DNA from: Holtiella tumoricola
GTDB lineage: Bacteria > Bacillota > Clostridia > Lachnospirales > Cellulosilyticaceae
Assembly (NCBI RefSeq): GCF_027857615.1
Contig: NZ_JAQIFT010000008.1
Location: 1 to 64,000 of the forward strand
Reading direction: 5' to 3'
DNA length: 64,000 nt
The position numbers and the translations under genes are program-made. The notes under the pieces were generated by a model. The model saw only the letters and a list, made by a program, of their open reading frames with translations, did not search any database and had not been told where the DNA came from. Shown one piece after another: positions 1 to 8,006 of this stretch (position 1 is its first letter; every line of letters starts with the position of its first letter).

Positions 1-27
1 AACAAGCTCACCTAAAGTGAGCTTGTT
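1..27. terminator. Hairpin at the end of the glycan operon
   Basis: An 11-bp perfect inverted repeat (AACAAGCTCAC / GTGAGCTTGTT) with a 5-base loop lies 13 bases beyond the sulfatase stop codon. It is the expected place for the intrinsic terminator of the minus-strand operon. The U-tract for that strand would lie outside the window, so only the stem can be confirmed. Confidence 0.6.
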
Positions 28-40
28 CTAGTTTGCCTAT

Positions 41-1540
41 TTATTGCTGAATAAATACTGTCTTACCTTCTTTATAAATACCACAACGTCCAATTTGCCC
101 TAACCCTTTGACTGGCTCTGCTTTGCCATCTACTCGTGGATCTACATATTTATAGTACCATCCCTCTAGACGTGCAAAGAGTTCTTCTTTTTTGTCTTGA
201 TAATCTGGGTGATCTACAAGATTTACTTTTTCACCTGGATCATTGACTAAATCATAAAGTTCATGTTCTCCATATGGATAACGGTGAATGTATTTCCATT
301 CCTCAGTACGAATCATACGGGTTGGACCGTATTCATCCATAATAACAATTTCACCTTGATCTACTGGCTCTTCACTTTTTAGAATTGGTAAGAAACTTTT
401 CCCAGGCAAAGCAGATATATCAATATTATGGTCTACTTGTAAGTAGTCTAATAGTGTTGGTACAACATCATAATGGCTTACAAGTTCTTTCTTCACTTGC
501 CCAGCCTTAATCCCTTTTGGATATCTGATTAGCCCTGGCACCTTTACTGCACTGTCATACATATTAAGTGGGTATGTTCCATTACCCTTTCCGATAATCC
601 CATGCTGACCTACACTCATACCATTATCCCCTGTAAAGAAAACAATGGTATCATCTGCTAAGCCTTGTGCATCAAGATAGTCAAGAATATCTCCTATCCC
701 CTTATCCATTGCAGATATGGCAGCATAGTAACCTTTTAAGCAGAATTCTTTTACTTTCTTCATCTGCTCTTTTGTATGTCCTTTATATCCACTCCATGGA
801 TGGCCTTCTTCATCTTCTACTGATTCACATGGACAATTTTCATACATACTGTAAAATTCTTCTGGATGTTCATGTCTATCAAAAGGTGCATGAGGTGCTG
901 TATAATGCACACTTAAATAAAATGGCTCATCTTTACCTTCTTGCATATGTAAAAAATCTAAAGCTTTATCTGTAATGTGGTCTGTTAAATATTTACCTTC
1001 TGGCAAGATATCAAACTTCCCATCTACTAGTACTGCAGAATTATAATAATGGTCTCCACCAAGTGCTATGGTTTGCCAATAGCTAAACCCTGCTTGTGCA
1101 TGTCCACTATCTCCTAAATGCCATTTCCCACTTAAGCCACAAGTATAACCTTCCTTAGCTAATACTTCTGTAAAACAAGTATGCCCTTCTAAATAGTTGA
1201 CCCCACGGTCACCCTTTAGCTGCTGTGTAATCCATCCAAACTTTGGTTCAACTTGTTCTTTGTACATCTCCTTTAAAAGTCCTTCACTAGCGTCTGATTC
1301 ATTAGCATGGCCTTTACTAATCCAGTCATGTACACCATGTTGTGATGGAATCTTACCTGTAAAGAATGAAGCTCTTGCTGGAGAGCAAACTGGTGATGCA
1401 CAAAAGAAGTTTTCAAATCTTACACCTTCATAGGCAATACGGTCCAAGTTTGGTGTTTTAAGTTCTTTGTTTCCTGCACATCCTAAAGACCAATGTCCAT
1501 GGTCATCTGAAATAATAACAACGATATTAGGCTTCTTCAT
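41..1540 (-). CDS. Sulfatase (type I, formylglycine-dependent)
   Basis: This is a 499-residue sulfatase of the alkaline-phosphatase superfamily that would hydrolyse a sulfate ester from a sugar. Seen: N-terminal metal-binding SDDHGH (D12, D13), the activation motif C52-S-P-A-R in which Cys is oxidised to formylglycine, and a later GDNGMSVGQHG segment typical of the second metal/sulfate site. There is no signal peptide, so it acts in the cytoplasm. It is the last gene of the GH88-ABC-lyase-GH89 operon and is preceded by AGAGGG seven bases before the ATG. Its place among a lyase, a glucuronyl hydrolase and an alpha-GlcNAc-ase suggests a sulfated glycosaminoglycan or sulfated mucin fragment. Which carbon is desulfated cannot be told. 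The maturase (anSME) it needs is not in the window. Confidence 0.9.
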   Translation of the reverse strand: MKKPNIVVIISDDHGHWSLGCAGNKELKTPNLDRIAYEGVRFENFFCASPVCSPARASFFTGKIPSQHGVHDWISKGHANESDASEGLLKEMYKEQVEPKFGWITQQLKGDRGVNYLEGHTCFTEVLAKEGYTCGLSGKWHLGDSGHAQAGFSYWQTIALGGDHYYNSAVLVDGKFDILPEGKYLTDHITDKALDFLHMQEGKDEPFYLSVHYTAPHAPFDRHEHPEEFYSMYENCPCESVEDEEGHPWSGYKGHTKEQMKKVKEFCLKGYYAAISAMDKGIGDILDYLDAQGLADDTIVFFTGDNGMSVGQHGIIGKGNGTYPLNMYDSAVKVPGLIRYPKGIKAGQVKKELVSHYDVVPTLLDYLQVDHNIDISALPGKSFLPILKSEEPVDQGEIVIMDEYGPTRMIRTEEWKYIHRYPYGEHELYDLVNDPGEKVNLVDHPDYQDKKEELFARLEGWYYKYVDPRVDGKAEPVKGLGQIGRCGIYKEGKTVFIQQ

Positions 1541-1586
1541 CTTAAATCCCTCTCTTCTCTCTTCTTTACTAGATTTTTTATTTAAA

Positions 1587-3863
1587 CTATCTTAGAATAC
1601 TATGCATACCTGCTTCTAAGTACTGTGTTTTATCCCATCCTTCAATATGTACTGTACAAGGTCCATTTATAGAGATAACGATTTCTTCTACTAGATCTTC
1701 ACTCGGAGTAATAAACATCCCCTCAGCTGTTTGAGCTACTTTGCAGTTATAGTTTAAGAGTTCCTCTTGATCTTGGTGAACATAAGCTTTTGTAAGCGCT
1801 ACTTCCTCTAAACATTTAAAATGCTCATGTACATCATTATCACAAGCACCACCTTTATAACGCCCCTCTTGTTCTCCACGATTTGGAAAAGCATAGCAAT
1901 GGGTTACTTGTTCTTGGTCACACTTCCACCAATCTGATACCATAGAGATATACTCTTCTCCTACTACTTTAGACACCAACTTGCCTTGCCCTGGCACTTC
2001 CTCATTTGGGACAAAGATTTGTGCTTCCACATAAGGGTCCACAATGAAAGCCCATCTTAACTCTCCTGTTTCAATATCAATTACTTGCATACTTGCGCCT
2101 AATGTATCCATTGTATCTTTAAGATACGCCTTGTCTCCTGTTAGACGATATAAGTAATAGGTTGCATAAGTCTTCCATGATGTCCAGCCATGTGGACTTG
2201 TCATCATATTTTGTGGAATCATAACATCATACATGGTTTCCCAGAATCTAAGGGTTGCACCACGCATACGGCAGTCTGGTATTTGCTGTAATTCTAGGCA
2301 CTTGTGTTTTTCTAACATATAACGTGCTGCTTCTTCATATCCAGCTCTAGCCTTTTGGTCTTCTTGCATTAATGCAAAAAGTCCAAGTTGTAGACTACTA
2401 CAAGAAATCATACCATCTTCAAAAGTCATTTCTCCTTCTGTTTGAATATCATCTCTAGAATCTCGTAGTTCATCTATTGCACGCTTAATACTTATATAAT
2501 GTTTATCTGCTAGGTCTTGCCAGTAATCTTCTTTTATTTGTCTTTCTACTTGGTAAAGTTCTATAAGGCTCTTAGCAATATAGATCACACAAGTATAATG
2601 CACCCCATACCCGCATCGGTAAGCACCATCTGCACTTTGATACTTCATAACGTGTTCTGCTAGTCTTGCTCCACGTTCTAAGTACATTATATTTTGAGTA
2701 GCCTCATAAGCATCTGTTAAAAGGCTAATCATCAGTGCCGTATTTTGAATACGTCCTGGCTCTGCTGCACCTACTGGTACCATTTGCTCCATATCATGCA
2801 TTACTCTAAAGACTTCTTCAAACTTCTCTTCTAATTGCTTATCTAACGTTGTATCTGCTTGATACTTTCTTGCTAAGAAACTAGAAAAGAAGCCATACCA
2901 TCCTTCTGTATGTGTTCCTGCTTTTTGTTCATACTTCAGTGTGGCTTTACGTGCTTCATAGAGATAATAAGACCATGGTTTTCTTACATAAATAAGTGCT
3001 TCACTTACTTTATCATTATAAGAAGCAACCACTTGCCATACACCGTATTCATTAAGTGCTTCCATCTGTTCTTTTGTATAGATTTTCCCTGAAGGAGATG
3101 TATAGGTTACTTCTCCCTTACAACTTATAGAAGGCTTTTCACCATATTCGTAAGTGTACTTATCCATAGTTGGTAACACTGCTTGTGTATAGGCTTCTAC
3201 AACTGGTTTAATCTCTACTTCACTCTCTACCAACTTAAGGAGGACTTCAAAAACTTTTGTCTCTCCTGGTTCAAGGTGGTCTAAATCTTGTGGGTGACGT
3301 TTAGGTAGTGGGCCTTTATTCAAGAGGTCTAAGCTCATTGTATAAATACGATGTCCTGTATCTGTTGTAGAACCGCCATAATCTGCACGGCTATAACAAT
3401 GATGCCATGATGCGACTGGACCTTTTGTGGCAATAGCTACTACTTTGCCTGCTGGTGTACGCATATATCCCCAAGTATGAGTCTTTTCTGTACGTAACAT
3501 AGTACAGAAGAATTTATCATTCCACTCTGGGTAGCCTACCATATAAGTATCTATGCCTAGTCTCAGCTCACACTTTTTAGGTGCAAAGATTTCTTCTCCT
3601 TTATTCGTGAGAGCAACTTTTATTTCTACCCCTTCATTTTCTTCCACATAACTTAGTTCTACGTCCACCTTACCATATTTCCCTACAAACTTATAATCAC
3701 TTACTTTATTTACAATAATATAGGTTGGCTCAGATTCTTTTTGATGAGGCCATATGAGAAGCGCTGGCCCTCTATACCCATCTTCTCTAAATTGAATGGT
3801 TGTATCTTTCCAAGTAATGCTTTCGAGTATCCCATTTGCTGTTAATTTAATCATTTCACTCAC
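1587..3863 (-). CDS. Unrecognised large protein of the glycan operon
   Basis: I do not recognise this 758-residue protein as a named family. The first ~260 residues look like a beta-sandwich with a conserved-looking WGYMRTPAG...SWHHCYSRADYGG region. A central Ig-like stretch follows (~235-300), then from ~300 a helix-rich domain with WYGFFSSF, TSPHGWTSWKTYATYYLYR and repeated YLERGARLAEH-like helices, as in an (alpha/alpha) toroid of lyases or glycosidases. There is no signal peptide. It sits between GH89 and the sulfatase, so a lyase or hydrolase of the same glycan is my inference. Start choice is ambiguous: GGAGG lies 3 bases before the GTG at 3863 and 12 bases before an in-frame ATG at 3854; neither spacing is ideal. 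Confidence 0.7.
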   Translation of the reverse strand: MSEMIKLTANGILESITWKDTTIQFREDGYRGPALLIWPHQKESEPTYIIVNKVSDYKFVGKYGKVDVELSYVEENEGVEIKVALTNKGEEIFAPKKCELRLGIDTYMVGYPEWNDKFFCTMLRTEKTHTWGYMRTPAGKVVAIATKGPVASWHHCYSRADYGGSTTDTGHRIYTMSLDLLNKGPLPKRHPQDLDHLEPGETKVFEVLLKLVESEVEIKPVVEAYTQAVLPTMDKYTYEYGEKPSISCKGEVTYTSPSGKIYTKEQMEALNEYGVWQVVASYNDKVSEALIYVRKPWSYYLYEARKATLKYEQKAGTHTEGWYGFFSSFLARKYQADTTLDKQLEEKFEEVFRVMHDMEQMVPVGAAEPGRIQNTALMISLLTDAYEATQNIMYLERGARLAEHVMKYQSADGAYRCGYGVHYTCVIYIAKSLIELYQVERQIKEDYWQDLADKHYISIKRAIDELRDSRDDIQTEGEMTFEDGMISCSSLQLGLFALMQEDQKARAGYEEAARYMLEKHKCLELQQIPDCRMRGATLRFWETMYDVMIPQNMMTSPHGWTSWKTYATYYLYRLTGDKAYLKDTMDTLGASMQVIDIETGELRWAFIVDPYVEAQIFVPNEEVPGQGKLVSKVVGEEYISMVSDWWKCDQEQVTHCYAFPNRGEQEGRYKGGACDNDVHEHFKCLEEVALTKAYVHQDQEELLNYNCKVAQTAEGMFITPSEDLVEEIVISINGPCTVHIEGWDKTQYLEAGMHSILR

Positions 3864-3936
3864 TATCCTCCATGTGCTTTTACGCTTCGTAGTGTTTAAA
3901 AAATTAATCTATTAATTACTCAAAATAAGTATTCAC

Positions 3937-6018
3937 TTAAAAATAAATGTCTTGAATATATTTAATAATTTCTTTCAAATTGCCTTGTGGTTCAGTTGGA
4001 TAAGTATTATGACCTACTGTCCATGTTTGTTCCAACTTATACCAGTCAATCTCTTCTAACATTGTATTTGATTCAAGTGCTTCTTCTAATGCCTTAAAAT
4101 AAAGTGCCCATCTTTTTGCATAGAAATCTTTTGTGAGCCCGCCCCATTGACGATGAGAATAATCACGTAAAAGTACCGATCCTTTCTCATTAGCCCATAG
4201 AGTAATAATGGTTCTAGCATTCCATTCTAAATAATCTTTTTCTTTTTCTGTCCCACCTAATGCTCTTGCCTGTTCTAGATAAGTTCCCAGTAAAAAGTCT
4301 GGATGAGCACTTAGTAATTCATCCATCTTCACTACCATCTCTAAAAATGTTTGACTTTCTCTTTTAAAGGTTTCAAGTTCTTTATTTTGATAAGTTTGAA
4401 CCCATTTTTCATATTGAAATCTTCCAATATCAGATAACGCTTGTCTTGTCACATCTACAATATCATATAAGTAACCTTCTGAATCCTTCAATATTTCATA
4501 GTCTACAAACAAGTACTTGCTTGCCTTAACCATAGCTTGTTGGTCATAGTAATAAGACTTAGGCCCCCAAGTTGAAACGTTCTCAATATCTAATCTCGGT
4601 CTGCCACAGAAGATACTTTCTACGCCACCTTCTTGCCTTCTTGTACAATTGTAGATACTTTCTCTTAAAACTTTCCAAGCTGCTTTACTAGCCTCTGATG
4701 CCTTACCATATCTTCTTAAAATATAGTTTTCTATCCACTCTTCTAGTACAACCTTCTCTTGGTTCCAGCTGGTATCTAAAAGTAAATCCCATACTACCGA
4801 ATTATTATCGATGCCTTCCATGGTCATGCCTATTCCAAGCATCTTACCTGCTTCTTCATTATGATAGGCATCAATATGACCATTAGCAGTAGCTTGCAAG
4901 TTACCATAGAGACCATTTTTACCTCCAAAGTTACCAAGTACGCACCATAACCATGGTATGCCTTTATAAGCTTTTCTCTCTTTCCATGTTGGGTTTGCTT
5001 CGCACCATAGGTCTAAAATGAGAGTATGACTTGGATCTAATGCCTCTACTGTTACATCATCTGGGTTGCCACCCCAGCCCTGAATAATCCAAATTGCTTG
5101 TGGGTCATGTTGTAACATTTTATCTTGAATCATCTTGATACAATGTCCTACATCTAATCCGTCTCTATTGCCCCCTTCATGGAATGGGTCAGTACAGTAA
5201 AACGGACTCTCTACACCAAAGATTTCTTGTTGTTTAGCATAGAAAATATCTGCTACTTTATCAAACATAGGCGTACCTGGAATGAGTAAATCTGGTCTAT
5301 TTAAATCACACCAAAAACCTTGTTGCAATGTATTTACATCTTCATAACGTTCTTTAAAATTTCTAGGAATCATTCCACTGTATCCTTGCATAGCAGGTAT
5401 AATCCCAAGTTCTTGCATACGTATATGAATTTTCTTAGCTAATGCTACACGTCTTTCGAACCATTCATCTGTATAGTCACTTCCCCAGCCTTCAATATTT
5501 TGCATCCATTGCCATGGCAAGAAGGCTGGACCACATATAAATGCTTTAGCTTCTTCATTACTATAACCAAGTTCTATCAGTGTTTGTCTCCAAACTCCCT
5601 CATGTCCTACTAAGCTGAGCGCTAGATTGATACCATTTAGAGCCATCCAATCCAGTTCCTTTTCCCATCTATCCCAGTCCCAAAAAGCCATGGAATAGCC
5701 ATATGTACAGTAATTCATATAGTACTTATAGGTATAAGGTGTTTGCTTGTAAATCGTTTCTTGTAAAGTTGGCCATTCCCCTTCAATCTTCTTTTGACAC
5801 CCACACCAAGTTAAATTGATCTTTAAATAATGCTTTAAATACCAATGTACTCCCGATGCAGCTGCTAATGCTGTTGAAGCTATGACCACTATTTTATTAT
5901 CCTTACTACTTAGCTCAAAGTAATCTGTTTGTGTTTTTCTATCTTCTAGTCTTATCACAAATTGCTCTGCTGCACTTTCTCCTAGAACACGACTTACCAA
6001 GCCATCAATAACTTGCAT
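3937..6018 (-). CDS. Alpha-N-acetylglucosaminidase, GH89
   Basis: About 693 residues matching the NAGLU/GH89 family: a small N-terminal domain, then a barrel with YYMNYCTYGYSMAFWDWDRWEKELDWMALNGINLAL, GPAFLPWQWMQNIEGWG, FHEGGNRDG and the W-IIQGWGGNP segment. These enzymes remove terminal alpha-linked GlcNAc, in heparan sulfate (human NAGLU) or in gastric-type mucin GlcNAc-alpha-1,4-Gal (clostridial GH89). I place the start at 6018 because AGGAGG stands seven bases upstream; an in-frame ATG at 6048 lies inside the preceding gene and has no ribosome site. There is no signal peptide, so it is intracellular, unlike the secreted clostridial mucinases. It follows the lyase gene by 19 bases. Confidence 0.9.
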   Translation of the reverse strand: MQVIDGLVSRVLGESAAEQFVIRLEDRKTQTDYFELSSKDNKIVVIASTALAAASGVHWYLKHYLKINLTWCGCQKKIEGEWPTLQETIYKQTPYTYKYYMNYCTYGYSMAFWDWDRWEKELDWMALNGINLALSLVGHEGVWRQTLIELGYSNEEAKAFICGPAFLPWQWMQNIEGWGSDYTDEWFERRVALAKKIHIRMQELGIIPAMQGYSGMIPRNFKERYEDVNTLQQGFWCDLNRPDLLIPGTPMFDKVADIFYAKQQEIFGVESPFYCTDPFHEGGNRDGLDVGHCIKMIQDKMLQHDPQAIWIIQGWGGNPDDVTVEALDPSHTLILDLWCEANPTWKERKAYKGIPWLWCVLGNFGGKNGLYGNLQATANGHIDAYHNEEAGKMLGIGMTMEGIDNNSVVWDLLLDTSWNQEKVVLEEWIENYILRRYGKASEASKAAWKVLRESIYNCTRRQEGGVESIFCGRPRLDIENVSTWGPKSYYYDQQAMVKASKYLFVDYEILKDSEGYLYDIVDVTRQALSDIGRFQYEKWVQTYQNKELETFKRESQTFLEMVVKMDELLSAHPDFLLGTYLEQARALGGTEKEKDYLEWNARTIITLWANEKGSVLLRDYSHRQWGGLTKDFYAKRWALYFKALEEALESNTMLEEIDWYKLEQTWTVGHNTYPTEPQGNLKEIIKYIQDIYF

Positions 6019-6037
6019 GTATTTGCCTCCTCTAGCT

Positions 6038-7996
6038 TTATCCAACAATGGTATGTACTTTAGTTTGATCTTCTGTTTGCTTAATGAGTGTCACTCTACC
6101 ATAAACATCTTGCCCTTCTACAACAAAAAGACGTCTATAAGTCTCGTCATGTTTAATAACAAGGGTATATTTTTCATTTTCATAAGTAATTCTAATTGCC
6201 TCTAGATGCTGCCCATTTGGTACTTTTTTACCCTCTGTATAAACAGGAACATATTCTACTTGCTCTCTACTTTCCTTATGAACATCTCCTAAAATCATAA
6301 CGGTTATAATACTTCCACTTCCCTTATGCTTTAATGTGGTCTGAAGGACTTGTTGAGCTTGAAGTTGATTATACGTCTTGGAGGTTATCCCCTTTATTAC
6401 TTTTTTATCTATTGGCTGTAAATGATATAAGTTTGCCTTTACATTATTTCCTTTGAAGGTAACTGCTTCCCCAACTTCTAAATGACCCTCTCCAAAATGA
6501 AAATACTGTTCATAAGTATGCTCTTCTTTTGCAGTAAACTCATCGACTAATACAACAATATTGGGCTTAATCACAATTACTTTACGATTGATAAATACAG
6601 GATCATCTAGATCCATATATCCTAGATGTGCTCCTTCTACATAATCATAAAGTTCATGATTCACAAACTCTCTTTGTACATGAGGTGCTACTTTACCATA
6701 GCCCCATGTATCAATAATTTTAGTAAATGGGACGCCATCTACCACAACTGTATTGTGTGCTGTCGCACTTTTTAAGCTATAGCGTTCTTTAGAGTCTGTA
6801 TAAGTATAACGTCCTTGATCCTTTAAGACATCTTCTCCTAAATAAGCCACATCTACATGAAGTAAATCTACATGCCCATGTCCTCCACCTAGATTGCCAC
6901 ACTTAAAATGAACATAAATACTGTCCTCATCCCAAGTATGACGCATACAATAGTTGCCACTTTCTCTTAAAGCTTTTGAACAAATTTCTGGATAATAGCT
7001 TTCTAGGTTGTCATATACCTTTACACCTTGCATACCTATATCCCAAATACTTTCAAAATCTACCTTTTCATAGCCTAATGCTTTATAAATAGGATTTTCA
7101 TATAAGTAAGCACCTCTTACCAATATATCCCTTAAATCCATAGCATCACTATCTCCATTTGCTAATTGGATATGATTAGGCTTAGTCATATAGATATGTG
7201 CTTCTAGCATTTTATTAACTACTTGATGATAATGAGGGGCTAATGTAATCCCATTGTTTTTTGCACATATCCCTACATCTACAAGTGCTCTTAAAACTTC
7301 GTTGTGATAAAGCTGTGATTGCTCCCAATGTAATCCATCATCTAGAACTTGGAGCTGTACCGCTTTATAAAGACGTTCTTTGGCTACTTGAACATAATGG
7401 TCATTCCCCAGAAATACACCAGCTACAAATAGTCCATGATTTTCTATAACGCCCCAGTTACTCAATCTTCTAAAGTCATCATTGTGAGCTAAAATATGCT
7501 CACAATGATGTTTTAAACTTTCTTTTAAAGCAATAGTAACTTCCTCATTCCACTGTGGACTTGTGCTAAAAATCTCATAAGCTTTTATCCAATTTTCACA
7601 GCGTAATCCTGTCTCTATTGTACGCCAAGTAGTATATTGACTTTGATCTGTCAAAGGTTGATGTTCTATCCAATGCATCAAAAGTCTAATACCTTCACTG
7701 ACGTACTCTTCTTTTTCTGTTAGAGCATAAGCTTGTGCTAGTGAAACAAAGTAACGATGGCGATTCATAGCATACATCCACTCTGGATCTCCAAAAGGTA
7801 CTAAATCCCATCCTATATTATCTCCTTCAAAGGTTACAGCGTCATAAGTTCTCTCCATTTCCCACTTGCTTTCAAACAAGAATCTATGACCAAGTACATC
7901 TTTTGCAACTTTCAAAGCTAAGATACTTTCCTCTTCACAGTACATCTTACAATAACTTACAATTTCATCTAAACCTTCTCCAATATATGTTTGCAT
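6038..7996 (-). CDS. Heparinase II/III-type polysaccharide lyase
   Basis: A 652-residue protein with the two halves of heparinase II/III-type lyases. The N-terminal (alpha/alpha) toroid (~1-340) contains TTWRTIETGLRCENWIKAYE and LSNWGVIENHGLFVAGVF (the Asn-bearing active-site loop). The C-terminal beta-sandwich (~345-650) contains GGGHGHVDLLHVDVAYLGEDVLKDQGRY and KSATAHNTVVVDGVPF, the signature of the Hepar_II_III domain. Such enzymes cleave uronate-containing chains by beta-elimination, leaving a 4,5-unsaturated uronate, the substrate of the GH88 encoded at the head of this operon. No signal peptide is seen, so it likely acts on imported oligosaccharides. It resembles PL12/PL15-type enzymes; the exact family and substrate cannot be fixed by eye. 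The gene starts 10 bases after the preceding ABC gene. Confidence 0.85.
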   Translation of the reverse strand: MQTYIGEGLDEIVSYCKMYCEEESILALKVAKDVLGHRFLFESKWEMERTYDAVTFEGDNIGWDLVPFGDPEWMYAMNRHRYFVSLAQAYALTEKEEYVSEGIRLLMHWIEHQPLTDQSQYTTWRTIETGLRCENWIKAYEIFSTSPQWNEEVTIALKESLKHHCEHILAHNDDFRRLSNWGVIENHGLFVAGVFLGNDHYVQVAKERLYKAVQLQVLDDGLHWEQSQLYHNEVLRALVDVGICAKNNGITLAPHYHQVVNKMLEAHIYMTKPNHIQLANGDSDAMDLRDILVRGAYLYENPIYKALGYEKVDFESIWDIGMQGVKVYDNLESYYPEICSKALRESGNYCMRHTWDEDSIYVHFKCGNLGGGHGHVDLLHVDVAYLGEDVLKDQGRYTYTDSKERYSLKSATAHNTVVVDGVPFTKIIDTWGYGKVAPHVQREFVNHELYDYVEGAHLGYMDLDDPVFINRKVIVIKPNIVVLVDEFTAKEEHTYEQYFHFGEGHLEVGEAVTFKGNNVKANLYHLQPIDKKVIKGITSKTYNQLQAQQVLQTTLKHKGSGSIITVMILGDVHKESREQVEYVPVYTEGKKVPNGQHLEAIRITYENEKYTLVIKHDETYRRLFVVEGQDVYGRVTLIKQTEDQTKVHTIVG

Positions 7997-8006
7997 ACCC
8001 CACCTC

